A DNA stretch of 64,000 nucleotides from Balanoglossus misakiensis (Eukaryota; Hemichordata). Position 1 is the first letter of the stretch, and every line of letters begins with the position of its first letter. Shown in pieces: positions 48,484 to 59,360 of this stretch. The stretch is taken from positions 15,996,001-16,060,000 of the forward strand of contig CM082576.2 of assembly GCA_040954595.2 (NCBI GenBank), in the 5' to 3' direction. The position numbers and the translations under genes were made by a program. The notes below the pieces were generated by a model. The model ran no database searches and was not told the origin of the DNA. It worked only from the letters and a program-made list of their open reading frames with translations.

Positions 48484-49245
48484 CCGTCGAATATTGCCCA
48501 GAGGTTTAGGTCTAGAGTGTTGGGTCTAAATCTACTTATCTTGGACAATGTCAACTTATTGATAACTGATCGTGGTCTTTTGGCGATTTTCGATGACTGC
48601 CTCAACAGACAAAATACGCGTGTGTTATTGTACAAGGCCAACTAATATGCCGATCGGCAGCGATGACACATATCGCGCCGCGATGTATATTTACTACCAG
48701 CACTAAAATTCTGTCTTCTGAATTACATGTAAGCTATGCCTTTTTGGTGATGACAAACAGAAACATTTATGACTTGTCGCTGTAATCATGGAAGTTCCTT
48801 GACATGCTTCATACTGCATTATAACAAAATGAAACCATACAACCAACAGCAACAGGCGATCATGCCAGGCCGACCCACTCACGCTCACAAAGCATGAAAC
48901 ATTTTCATTGATACACACGAATATCTAAGTTTGGAAACGGTTTTCACTCACACGAGGCAAAATTTATTCAACACATTTTGTTTCAAAATTTGTACAGTGT
49001 GTTTTGGAGCCGATGAGTCGGACATAGCGCGACGTAAAACTTGTAAACAAAGAAATTAGAAAAGAAAGATGGCGACCATTCAGCCGAAGCCATACAAAGA
49101 TACGACTGAAAAAAACGTGAAATAGTAACGGTAATATTTCGAACGTTCAAGTTTTTACATCGATTGCTGTCAACCTTAATTATCGTAGTTTGAGGTCACT
49201 GGGTACCGGTTAGCCAGACGGAAGCGTGAATAATAATAAACAATC
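48484..49245. other. No recognisable feature
   Basis: Only chance frames on both strands. A short ATGGCGACC start near 49069 closes after 17 codons. Confidence 0.45.
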
Positions 49246-49693
49246 TCAACATGATGTCGGCCAACGCAAAATTGTGTTTACGCATCCTGCCAGTTCTGTC
49301 CGGTTCACACAGAAGTTTTGACCGGCGTTAATTTTCTTTGCTCCGAGGAATACTAATCTCATAGACGTTCCTACTGGCGCGTACACATCCTCATTGACGA
49401 AAACGACCACTGTGTCGTTATTCACAATGCGATGAACTGAAAGAAAATAGAGAAACACCATTTTGTAACATTATTCGCCTGTCCATGCCATGTATTATTC
49501 GTCATGCTGGTCAGTTAAGTTGATGTTCATGTGGTATGTGTTCTCAGGCCATTTTGAAACGACATTGTTTAGCAATTCCTAATGATGTTGAACAGAGTAA
49601 TAACAAAAGCCTACCTGGTGGACTTTTCTCCTGGATTGATAAACACGTATGCAAGAATATACAAATCCATAGAATAACCTTCAACAACGCCAT
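49246..49693 (-). CDS. Two-exon gene for an 89-residue secreted protein, possibly the start of a longer one
   Basis: Exon 1, 49615-49693, begins MALLKVILWICIFLHTCLSI, a clear signal peptide, and ends in phase 1 at GTAGGC. Exon 2, 49246-49436, begins after TTTTCTTTCAG in the matching phase and reads HRIVNNDTVVVFVNEDVY, then GTSMRLVFLG, to a TGA. Two or three Cys in exon 2 suit an extracellular protein. The start of exon 2 loosely resembles the first repeats of large extracellular matrix proteins. A donor-like GCGTAAAC near 49270 means the true transcript might splice onward. Family not identified. Confidence 0.45.
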
Positions 49694-50919
49694 TTTGCTG
49701 CCGATAAAATCTACAAAAAACATAGTTGTTCATTAACCACTGAGCCATACCAAAAGGTCACATGTTATCTTTTGCGAGGTTGCTAGGTCAGTGCAAGTCA
49801 AGCCATTAGGTTGCAAACGGTGAGGGCGCTGTATTTACAAAATTAGGTCAAGTCTCCTTCAAAACAAGTACTAGGGCGCTCAAATGGGGCCAAAATTCTT
49901 ACTCGTAAGCATTTCATTACAGTCGAATCAGCATTTCATGAGAGTCATCGGCATTTCAGTCCACTCAAATCGCCATTTCAGTCCACTCAAGTTAATCGAA
50001 ATACGGACTTGAAACAGGCTCTCTAGGAGTAAGACTTTAGAATCCCAAATGTGTAGGTAATTGTTTTCCTAGATGTTTATTCGTTCCAATGAAAGTGGTT
50101 CACAGCTTGAATAAATTTCAGATAAAAGGATTTCGAACTTGTTCAGTCTGACTTGATGTTCCACCAAACGGGTGTTTTCATGTAAAGACTTAGTGACGGA
50201 GCGCGAAAAGGGCCTTAAAGCTTTTGAACACTCATGAAACTTAACAGGTCGTGGCACATATATGCGTGTACCAAGTTTGAAGTCCCTAGCTTCATTCGAC
50301 TGGAATTCGTCCCAAAATGTATGGAGGCATATCACGGCGCTATCAAATCACAGGGTACTCAGGCTATTGTTAAACACTATTTAAAACCCTGTTAATACCC
50401 GGTGAGTCTGGTGGCGTGTGTACGACAGATCTGAGCACGGGCATAGGCCAAAACGAACACACAATAAATTATTTCGTGTTTTTTTATGTGAACGAGAACT
50501 ACACTCACGAACGGCCTCGCTAGCGCCGCAGAACAACGCGGAAGTGATATCGCATTATAATATGCTTGGTGTGAATCTAGCTTGCTGATTGGCTGGAGCC
50601 GGGGTTTATATTCTCGACAAGAAGACCTAGTACATGTAGTACCTGGACCCTGAACAGTGAATAGTTTTTAAAAAAGTAACCGAAATAGAACACGTAGAAG
50701 AGAACGCACCTGAATAGAACGCACTTGCCACATTCTATTGGCGGTGGCATAAAATCGCGTGACGTTAGAAATTCTAGAACGCGTTTGCACGAGCTCAGCT
50801 TGCGCGTTCTGGAACAGTGCGCGACGAGGCCCTTGAACTAGCATGAATTTTCCCCAACCAAACAACGGATTTGAAAAAATGAAATTGTTTATCTTTATCA
50901 AGCGAAATCATATTATAAT
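49694..50919. other. No gene; short direct repeats near 49950-49993
   Basis: GCATTTCAGTCCACTCAA occurs twice in near-identical form about 22 bp apart, with further CATTTCA words upstream. An AGAACGCAC/GAACGCGT cluster lies at 50695-50800. No coding evidence. Confidence 0.45.
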
Positions 50920-51104
50920 GAGGTTATAAACGGTGCGCTCGGGTATTTGGTACGGATATAAGACCTCTCAGGAGAAAATTAGCATATTTGGGTGAAATAA
51001 TCACCTCGCTACGCTCGGTGATTATTTCCCGCCAAATATGCTAATTTTCACCTGCGAGGTCTTATATCCGCAACCAAATACCCTCGCTAGCCGTTTATAA
51101 CCTC
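50920..51104. mobile_element. Near-perfect palindromic MITE
   Basis: The 185-bp block begins GAGGTTATAAACGG and ends with the complement. Paired blocks in order: CGGATATAAGACCT, AAATTAGCATATTTGG, TGATTATTTCCCG, around the short centre CGCTACGC. A half-copy is at 803-873. Confidence 0.8.
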
Positions 51105-51161
51105 TAAATCTACAACCGCACGCGCGCACGCGCCCGGCCCAGACGATCGTACGACTCCGTT

Positions 51162-51716
51162 ACCTCTCCAGAGGGCGCCGTCAATGACCTTTGGCTTTTC
51201 AGAGACGCGGTGCAAGACGTCTCTCCAAATCCGTTTGAGCTCGCGCTCTGATTGGCTAGTACCATGCAAGATGTTGCTTCATGTGATTGGCTAATATGCC
51301 AGACAGAAGTTCCATCGCGTGCATGGATCGCGTGCACGTTCGATCAGTACGCGTAATGACGTGGCATACCCTGCCTCGGTGACAAACAGAGACGCAGTGT
51401 TCAGCGAAACGTGTAGAACAGACGTTAAGAACAACAAACGACACTTGTACTCGTAAATTATGATTACGTGTAAAATAATTCTGATTATCTCAATTTTTGG
51501 CGATCGATCTATAAAAATGAAATCGTGAAGTAAGTAGGCAACCATGGTGATACTTCCGATGGAACGCCATTGACGAATCAGTTACCTTCCCCTAAATCGA
51601 ACGACACTTCAGCGCTCTCATTGGTTGAACCATGGTTGAACGAAACGTTTGGAGAGACCTCTTGACCGCGTCTCTGAAAAGCCAAAGGTCATTGAGGGCG
51701 CCCTCTTGAGAGGCAA
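51162..51716. mobile_element. Long-TIR element with 11-bp target duplication (MULE-like)
   Basis: Inverted arms of about 110 bp (from CCTCTCCAGAGGGCGCC at the left, containing TGACCTTTGGCTTTTCAGAG) face each other. ACGACTCCGTT flanks both sides (51151-51161 and 51717-51727). TIRs this long with 9-11-bp duplications are typical of Mutator-like elements. No transposase inside. Confidence 0.72.
51365..51415 (-). mobile_element. 50-bp end-to-end derivative of the 408-bp element
   Basis: On the minus strand it reads TTCGCTGAACACTGCGTCTC followed directly by GTTTGTCACCGAGGCAGGGT, the two ends of the 408-bp element with the middle removed. It lies inside the 51162-51716 element. Confidence 0.6.
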
Positions 51717-51734
51717 ACGACTCCGTTGCTAGCC

Positions 51735-52142
51735 TTCGCTGAACACTGCGTCTCACGTGACTAGGCAAAAAGACGCGTCACGAAGATAGACGCAGATAAA
51801 GGCCGACCGCCATTTTGTAATGTGTTAGTTTTTTGACACTTTCCCGGAAGTGGGCTAATGCGCATACCAGCCAAATGCGCATGTCTGTTGTAAAACTTAC
51901 GTACATTTGTGTCAGTAGTTGTATTGATTTCAGCTTCACTTCCATCATAAACTGTTGGTTTTTCAAAAATATGTATATTCGGGAAGAGTAAAAATGAATG
52001 TCAAGAAACGCGACAGATTGAATGTAGCCCGGAAGTTATAGAACGTTCATTTATTAGCCAATCAGATTCGACAATTCTAAATATGGCGGTTTGTGTTTAC
52101 CTGCCTCTTTGGTGTTTGTCACCGAGGCAGGGTACCAGCCAA
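51735..52142. mobile_element. 408-bp dispersed element, copy 2, with 9-bp duplication
   Basis: Same ends as copy 1 (36302-36709). TTGCTAGCC flanks both sides (51726-51734 and 52143-52151). Its left duplication overlaps the right duplication of the MULE-like element by two bases, so the two insertions are adjacent. Confidence 0.78.
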
Positions 52143-52334
52143 TTGCTAGCCAGGACAGACACGTTCATATACAGTGTATGTTAGGAAGGGTATGCAATTA
52201 ATCTCATGTAGTCTGGCGACGTGCGTTACCAAAAAGGGGGGACAGGGGGGACACTTTGTTCTACGGAGCAGAGTGCCATCGAAGTGTAGTCAATAATTTT
52301 TATTTTTGCTTAGAATGTGTCTTGAAAAGTGTTG

Positions 52335-53141
52335 GATTAAGGTGGGTCCCCGGGATCTTTTTGCCCGTTGCTATGGGCCTTTGCAGGACATTACACCCCG
52401 ATTTGGAGTAAGCCGTTTTCAGAGTCTAACAAGAGGCTGGTAACTAGTTGAAAATCTGCACGATTGTGAGCGCGCGCCCCCTGACGCCATTGATATGCAA
52501 ATTAGCTAGGTCAAATTTCAAAAGCCTAGGGCTTTTTATTCCGTGACCTCAAAAACGAACTTGATACGTATTCATTAGTTGCTTGAACCAGGGAAGATCG
52601 TGACGGATTTTGTTTTCGAATATTATCGTTGTATCCTACGATTTCAGCATACCCGTACCACACCTGAAAAAGTCATCGATTTTGGGTGTTTTTGGACGCA
52701 CTCTTCCACCGGTATCGCTTCTTAGCACGACGAAAACCGAAAAAACGATCCGTCACACTGTGCGGAAGTGCGTTCTCAACAAGCAGGTCACATTTGACTG
52801 GCGTACGTGGCCTATGAAAAAAGCCTTAGGGATTTTCGTGAACGGTACAAAATCTCTGTGTACAAAACATTGGATTTTTAGCGTTCGATCCAGTTACTGT
52901 GGTTACAGGACGCGCACGCTATCGCTGACCGCTGCTTTGCCGTATTAGCGTGGCGGCCTATGGCAGGGCGGTAGCTGCCGTAAACATACTCGGACAGGGG
53001 GTGTGCACACAATCGTGTGTATATTCAACTAGTTACAAGCCCCTTGTCGGACGTTCATAACGGTTTCGATCAAAATTGAGTGTAGTGTCCTATAAAGGCC
53101 CATAGCAACGGGCAAAAAGATCCCGGGGACCCATCTTAATC
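52335..53141. mobile_element. TIR element of about 0.8 kb
   Basis: GGGTCCCCGGGATCTTTTTG and GCCCGTTGCTATGGGCCTTT at the left are exactly inverted at the right (53087-53137). The arms stay partly alike for about 110 bp, to AACTAGTT. An internal plus frame (52610-52948) has no recognisable motif. Confidence 0.75.
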
Positions 53142-54079
53142 ATGAATAAAAAACGGAAAACGTGAAAAATACAACAAATCCGTATACAAAACCATTGCGA
53201 ATCTGGTGACCGGAAGTGCCGTGTTCGATCGCCGGGTTTTATATCATGATGTGTATGAAACTATGCGTGAGCTCAGCTCAGCTCCTCCCAGTCATGGTGG
53301 AAGTTGTTCATGTGCATCACTGTTATATTTGCTATGATTTTTTCGCATGAAAACAGTATGTCCTATGTATACATGTACCTTTCATGGCGAAATTTGCGAC
53401 ATCGCCCAAACGCCATTTTACGTCGGTAACGCACGTCCCCAGGACGAGTGACACTTTTCGATCGATAATATCTCGAATGTTCGACCGACTTTTGAAAATT
53501 GAAAAGCCAGACATTAGTTTTCTATCTAATATTAAACGCATACTCTGGTTTGGTAGCGATTCTCTTCGTAATAGTTGCCAAATGGCAGTGGGTTGAAAAT
53601 TCGTTTCATACCCTGTATATATGTGTACTCACGTACGTACACAGGGCAGATCAGTTGCGGGCGCGCACGCATGCGTATACATCGCCTTTACTGCTCAAGA
53701 CGAGATCGTATACACGGTGCCTGTGGTTTTGCATATAAAGTTAACACCTAGCTTTAGTGCATTTCTCGTCCACACCAAACAAACCCATGAAATATTTTAT
53801 TCTTTGTTCATTGAGGACGTCGCGTTTATGCTAAGTTTATTAATATATATACACTTTATTGTTCCATGACGCCCGTGATCTGAGGTACAAAATTTCGCTC
53901 GAAACCCAACGCGAGTTGGAGACCGAGTTTATTTACGTACAACATTGTAGCAATTTTTCGTATGTTTGCGCGCGCTCTAAAATCACGCGATGTCAACTGA
54001 GTGTGAACGAGCTGTTTCGCGTCGTGTCATCTGCCCAGTTTTCGTGGCTAAAACAACAGGAATAATACCCCACTTGGCT
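53142..54079. other. No recognisable feature
   Basis: Overlapping short frames on both strands without motifs or splice links; AT-rich microrepeats near 53840. Confidence 0.45.
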
Positions 54080-54881
54080 TTAGAATTGCACATACCAAGG
54101 GGTGGGTGGGGTCAGTGACGTCATAGGCAGATTCACAACACTCTTCCCCACCACATTTTGAAGGGCTTCGTCTTCTTCCCCCAAAACACCGGGGGATAAC
54201 ACAACATAGAACACAACAATAACAAAATAGAAAAATAGAATGTCCAGCTGGGCTTTACTGGGTATGCCCCACTGGTCGGCCTGTTTCAATTCCCCTTTTT
54301 GACAAAAATTTCCTCCAGCTGGGCTTTACAAGATATGCCCCACTGGCATATAAATTCCCTCTGGATACAAATTCCCCAGTTAGTTCCCGTCCTTCCCCTA
54401 TATTTGGCCTTTCGGGTAAAACCCCTGGTACCCCTATCCCAAACAGTAGGCTCCCAAAATCCCCACCAACATCAGAGCCAGGGCATGGACATCACTGGCG
54501 GGCGGATCCTTCCTCGCGCCTCTGATGTGCCAGTGGAGTATTACTGGCTTATCTTCTGGTGCCTCTTCCAACAACTGTTGGAGGGCTTCCTCCTGTTGGC
54601 CCCATTCGTGGACGGGCACGGTTCTGTCAAGGCCTATCTCGCTCATGGCCGCTACCAGGGGATGAGTTACCAGTCCACGAATCTGCGGCCTCAGCTTCCC
54701 TTCAGTTTCTTTACCTTTTTGGGGTGAAGCCCGACCGCCACGTTCCACCCCGACTCCCTAAGCAGGAAGTGGTGGCACCTTGGCTTCGGTGAGCCTGGGC
54801 TCTCATGCGGTCCAGGTGGAAGTGGGCGTCTATAGCGTGGGATAGCCCCCTGGCTGGTGACACCGCACTTGGTCGTCTCAC

Positions 54882-55547
54882 TTATGGGCTTCCGGCGCTT
54901 GCTTGGGACTGTTTCCCTCGGGGCCACTTCTTGATGGTTTCTCTCTCCGCCGGCGACAGGTCCACCAGGAGCGTGAGGAGCACCCTCCAGTGAGTCAACA
55001 CCGCTGGTGTGCTGGGTGGCGACAAACGTATCTTCTGGGGCACTTCCCATTCCATTCGTTGGCACACTCTTCTCATCACTTCCTCACCCTCCGGGAGAAT
55101 CTTCGCTGTCACCGGAAGACGCCCGAGGCCATGCGTTAGAAAGTAGTGGAATAGGGCGACGATGGGCTGCTCCGCCCCCACAAGAAACTGGGTTAGGCCT
55201 CCCAGCAAACCGACTATGGCATCTAGGTCGGCATAGCGGGTGCCTCCCCGCATGTAGGGGAGTAAATGGCGTTTATACACGTGTTCCTTCAGCCATTTGG
55301 ATGAATGTCCGCAATCCGGGATGGGGCAAGTTGACTCTTTCCCCGGAATTGGGCAGAAGGACGTTTTCTCGCGGGGCTGTGGTCGTGGTGCCGCTGGGGC
55401 TTCCGCTGCTGATTTCTTTCCAGATGGGGGCTCTTCCACTGTCCCCGAGAGGTCAGGTAGCCTCTCTGGGCTTGCTTTCTCAGGTGGCCTCCCCTGCTCA
55501 TCCTCTGACAGCCTTTTCTCCATCCTCTCCACCGATGCCGACTCCAC
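54882..55547 (-). CDS. 221-residue protein with a C2H2-type zinc motif, retroelement-linked
   Basis: Starts with ATG at 55547 about 200 bp past the protease stop. Residues 1-70 are charged and Pro-rich. CPIPDCGHSSKWLKEHVYKRH (C-x4-C, then two His), near residue 75, fits an atypical C2H2 finger. The next 120 residues are predicted mostly helical. It ends at 54882; frames at 54691-55065 and 54434-54748 minus may be shifted continuations. Its place after the protease, where pol should be, is unusual. Function unknown; RNA or DNA binding is a guess. Confidence 0.5.
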   Translation of the reverse strand: MESASVERMEKRLSEDEQGRPPEKASPERLPDLSGTVEEPPSGKKSAAEAPAAPRPQPREKTSFCPIPGKESTCPIPDCGHSSKWLKEHVYKRHLLPYMRGGTRYADLDAIVGLLGGLTQFLVGAEQPIVALFHYFLTHGLGRLPVTAKILPEGEEVMRRVCQRMEWEVPQKIRLSPPSTPAVLTHWRVLLTLLVDLSPAERETIKKWPRGKQSQASAGSP

Positions 55548-55747
55548 TCGAGGGCGGGATCCCGCGGATTTCCAGCGCCTGCTCGAAGGGCTTCTCTTCC
55601 TCCTGCTGCGCCTGATGGTGGCTGTCGAGGACGCAGTGCGAGTCGGGTTTGGTAGATGTCCGCTGGCCTTAGGATCAGTCGTCTGGGCAATGTAACCTTT
55701 GCCACTTTCCCTTTCGTCCCTTGCCGACCATATGTCATGTGTACACT

Positions 55748-56446
55748 TTAACCCCCAAACCGCAACTGATTTCTTCGCATATCTAGAATCACTCTCCTTG
55801 ACCGCATAAAGTCTGCCCCTAGCAACATGTCATCTACTATCGGCGCTACATACACATCCTCTGTGAATTTGGTCCTTCCCAACTTCAGACGCAAAGGACC
55901 TACTTTATGGACTTTCATTTCCATTTCACGCCCTGCAGTTTGCATGATGGTGGTTTTGAGGACTGGGGGGCGGTTCCCAAGACGGCTATAGAGACGGTCT
56001 GAAATGATGGTGACTTCTGCTGCCATGTCTACTACTGCCTGTACTTTCATCCCTTCAACTAAAATGGGCACACTGTACATAGACCCTGACACTAACTGAC
56101 ATATAGTTATGGGCTGGGTGTCATCACCGCTGGGGGTTTCATTTGCTGTGGATTCATCAGTGTCCGAATTCGGGGAATCATACTCCTGTTCATCCAAAGA
56201 CTCCCCTGACGAGTTGTACTGGTCGTCGGTTCGTGCATCCCTAGGGTGTAGATAGAACCCGTGCCCTTGCAATGTATTGTCAGTGTGGGTATCTAAAGTG
56301 GCCTGACACACTGACCCCCCTTCCCGGATTTTGGCACAACCCTTGGTGTCAGTGTGTGTTGTCACCCTGCCAATTTCATTTCCTCCCCCCTTCACTTTGG
56401 GATCATTTCTTCTGAGTATTGGGCCCTTTGGTGGCTCCTGGGTCAA
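55748..56446 (-). CDS. Retroelement aspartic protease with altered active-site triad
   Basis: A 232-residue open frame. The N-terminal half is an acidic linker. The protease block reads AVVDMAAEVTIIS where related elements have Asp-Thr-Ala/Gly-Ala, so the second triad residue is Met. The closing block is MLLGADFM, then VILDMRRNQLRF. The frame lies in a different phase from gag, as in gag-pro frameshifting. There is no stop, but the Met probably reduces or abolishes activity. Confidence 0.75.
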   Translation of the reverse strand: MTQEPPKGPILRRNDPKVKGGGNEIGRVTTHTDTKGCAKIREGGSVCQATLDTHTDNTLQGHGFYLHPRDARTDDQYNSSGESLDEQEYDSPNSDTDESTANETPSGDDTQPITICQLVSGSMYSVPILVEGMKVQAVVDMAAEVTIISDRLYSRLGNRPPVLKTTIMQTAGREMEMKVHKVGPLRLKLGRTKFTEDVYVAPIVDDMLLGADFMRSRRVILDMRRNQLRFGG

Positions 56447-56448
56447 AC

Positions 56449-58254
56449 TTAGGCCCTCTGGTCTAACCCTTTCCCGTTTAAATGCTCAGCGAATGTTACC
56501 CGTTTCTCCCCGGAATCTGAGGTCACTCTTTCCCTTCCCTTGGGGCATTCCCTATAGAAGTGTCCAGGTTCCCCACAGTTAAAGCATTCCCGTCCCCTAG
56601 GGGAGGGTGACCAAGACCGGCCTGCCTCGCGTGAGGATAGGGCAACCACTGTCTTTCTCAAACTCTCTAAAGTTTTGGCCATTTCAGTCATTCGTTCGCT
56701 AAGGGTATTTATCCCGGGACTGGGACTCGGGTTACGTGGGGTTCGAGACCTCTCCCACGAGCCTGTTCTGCTGTCGGTGGGTGATAAATCCCGATCTCTG
56801 GGGGGTCGCTCCCGAGTGGCCGATCGCACGCGTATGAACTCGCCGTCGCTATCTGTCTCAGATGTTACTCGTTTTACTTCCCTGCGTGAGGTTCAGCGGC
56901 CAAAGATCTCGCGATTGTTATATTGGAACCAACGTATTTGGTCTATGGCCTCTTCCATGGAGGATGCGCGTTGGTTAGCAAAGCCCTGCCTCGCGGTCGG
57001 AGCATCCCTGACAAAACTTCATTATTGCCTGACGGTCCATAGCGCATTCCGTCAGTTCGGGGAAAGCGTTTGTCGCGAGGGATAGGATTCGATCGGCCCA
57101 TTTTTCGAGTGACTCCCCTTCTTTCTGATGGGACTGTTGAAATCTCATCTGCGCGGTCTCTGGTAGTTCTTGGCGCCCAAAACGCTTGTCTAGCTTACTG
57201 ACCAGCCGCTGGTAGCTGATATTTCGCTCGCGCCTGAGCAGTGTCGAGTGAAATTCGCTGGCGTCGCCGTCTAAACAAAAGCACAAGCAACATTTGAGTT
57301 CACTTTCTGTCCATCCCTGGGCATCCGCATAACTGGTGAATTTATCAAAATACAAGCTCCATTTTCTCTCCCCAGTGTAAACTAAAGTTTTTGGCGTCTT
57401 AAATATCCTAGAGCCGAAGGCAGGCCCTTCCCTGCCCCCACCGTGCCTAATGCCTGTGAACGAAGATTCACCATAAGGGTGGTTTTGCGGCACATTCCCA
57501 TACGTCGGAGTCCAGGTGGCATTGGCTGGGACGTATGGGCTAGGGCTGCTTCCCGTTTGAGATGGTGGGCCGTAGTACGTGGGATAGGGGTCCCCGGTAC
57601 TGGAGGGGCGCCACCACAGGTTTCGGTGGGAAATCGCCAATCAGCGCGTTCATAGGGGCTGGCTGGGAGCGGTGTGGACCCCATCGGATACGGTGGTGGT
57701 GGGGTAAAGTACCTTGGGAAATTCTCCGGTGGATATTGCGGAGACATCCCGACCGGATTCCCTGGGTAACGGCTTGGCTCTGTTGTGTGAAAATTATCCC
57801 TGTCTCTAGATCCCCCATAATTGAGTGTTTGATCCCTGGGAATTACTGGCTCATGTTCCCCCCTTCTCCTTCATTTGGGTCTGACCCTTCATGGTCATTT
57901 TGTGAAAAACGGACCCTACGTCGCAAATGCACTTCTGGATTTGGTGCCCGGGACCCCCTCCCCATCGCTGGCTCTACCTGATCCCCTGCAGTACTCACTT
58001 GCTGTGGGAGGGTAATCCCCACTATCCAATTCTCGATGTTGGCCAATTTTCTCCCCTCCCCTGGGAAATGGGGTTGTCCTGGGCCCTGTACTATTCCCCC
58101 TCCCATACTCCAGTGATGACTGATCACTTTTGCTAGCCAGCTCTGAAACTGGGATTTCCGGTGGCCGGTTGCCCCTGGAATTTCCCCGTTTTGCGTGTAT
58201 TTCTGCAGGCCGGTGTTTGCCGGTCCTCATCGCTACTGCTACTTGAGATATTTG
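56449..58254 (-). pseudogene. Retroelement gag with CCHC knuckle, frameshifted
   Basis: Three frames are used in turn. The leader (58254 to about 57700) is Pro/Gly/Ser-rich. The capsid frame, 57640-56975, has KWSLYFDKFTSYADAQGW, LDGDASEF, RFGRQELPETAQ and FCQGCSD, the usual Ty3/Gypsy capsid blocks. After another shift (frame 56829-56449) comes an Arg/Ser-rich linker and a zinc knuckle, CFNCGEPGHFYREC (56543-56584). Gag ends in TAA at 56449, two bases before the protease frame opens. Confidence 0.8.
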
Positions 58255-58547
58255 CCCTGCAAGGCGCCATAGAAAAAACTGGTGCTTATTTATGTTTACC
58301 CATGGAGATAAACTCGCTGTAAGCCTTATATTTAATATGGCGATCTCAACATGTAAACACACAAAATAAATCAAACGCGAGTGGTTCGGACGTTAGGACA
58401 AGTTAATCGCATCATATTTGGAGTGGGTTAGGAGGTAGAAGTAGACGGAAAGGATTTTGCTTCGATAAAATCAAATTTCGCCCGAAAAAGCTGCAGTCTG
58501 GATCCGGACCGCAGAAGCACCAGTTTTTTCTATGGCGCCTTGCAGGG
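58255..58547. mobile_element. 293-bp TIR element nested in a dispersed repeat
   Basis: CCCTGCAAGGCGCCATAGAA with AAAACTGGTGCTT at 58255-58287 is inverted at 58515-58547. The right end is shared with the repeat copy at 46.7 kb. The left end abuts the retroelement remnant. Confidence 0.65.
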
Positions 58548-58600
58548 CTGTGGTGGAGGCCATGTAACGCCGGGAACACACAGACCTGTACGCAGGGTTA
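58398..58600. repeat. Dispersed element end, copy 2
   Basis: Matches 46560-46767 over about 200 bp, ending CAGGGTTA. Confidence 0.8.
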
Positions 58601-58751
58601 CCGTCTGCTCAGCGGCTGCCTGTACCATGTGTACAGATACATCGTAGGTCCATTGGCGTTGCTGCCACAGGTTTCTTGGACGTAATGATTCTGATGAATT
58701 CCGTTGCCCCCAGTCATTATATGTAAATTTATGTGGGACGATGTTGTGCTT

Positions 58752-59005
58752 TCAGTCACCCGTTGACGGAAGGTTATGTTCATCGAAATGGCGTGAACAT
58801 AACCTTGAAAGCTTATTGGGAATCCATGATGGTTCCCGGTGGCACGCTGATATCCACTTTCGGCGAATATTTTTCTGGTAAATTCGATGTGGGAATGCGT
58901 GTAAAGTCACTCCTGACATCAACGGGTACTTATCTAAATTACGCAACTTCCGTGTATCAGTGTATGGGATTTGCAACCCGTAATTGCGCATTGAAACTCG
59001 GGCAT
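58752..59005 (-). pseudogene. THAP zinc-finger domain, frameshifted
   Basis: On the minus strand, ATG at 59005 opens MPEFQCAITGC, the C-x4-C start of a THAP finger. One base later in phase the frame continues LHAFPHRI, KWISACHREP and LCSRHFDEHNL, giving the C-x2-H end and the FP and W landmarks. Spacing fits the C2CH THAP domain. A single indel near 58950 breaks it and the frame stops 6 residues after the domain. THAP domains open P-element transposases and several host DNA-binding proteins; the rest of the parent gene is not visible. Confidence 0.7.
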
Positions 59006-59360
59006 TATCCTAGCAACTGCAGTCCTACCCTTCAAGCGGTAGGACAAACTTTTCGCACACTGCGCAAGCGCACTAGATCAACTCTTGCGAGAGTTAGTTA
59101 TTCGGGAATCAGGAATTGTGGGATACACCGTGACTGATGAGAGGATTGATAATTTTACGCAATTAACAATATACGGCCATTCTGTGATTTTGTAAAACAA
59201 TTTCATTCGTGTGTTTTGACAGGCGAAGTATTGTGTTTGGGATTACTTTCAGCAAATGGGTAGGGTTACAAGCAGTAATTGGTCATTTTTGTCAGATACT
59301 CGCATTTTGTCAGATACTCGCCGTACACACGGGCTATTGTAAACATGGCCCTGTAGGGAG
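59006..59360. other. No recognisable feature
   Basis: Short chance frames. CGCATTTTGTCAGATACTCG is partly repeated in tandem near 59290-59320. Confidence 0.45.

Larger units (their letters stand above)
54080..58254 (-). mobile_element. Ty3/Gypsy-like retroelement remnant: gag, protease, C2H2-type ORF, no pol
   Basis: Read right to left: Pro-rich gag leader, capsid, CCHC knuckle, aspartic protease, then about 1.6 kb with a C2H2-type ORF and further open stretches. No reverse transcriptase, RNase H or integrase motif appears on either strand. LTRs could not be recognised; a 25-bp motif (CCAGCTGGGCTTTAC, then ATGCCCCACTGG) is duplicated at 54243 and 54317 near the 3' side. It is higher in GC than its surroundings. 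Probably a non-autonomous or deleted element. Confidence 0.65.

Noticed and set aside
54299-55695. Plus-strand frames up to 202 residues
   Set aside because: Antisense of the GC-rich retroelement ORFs on the minus strand.
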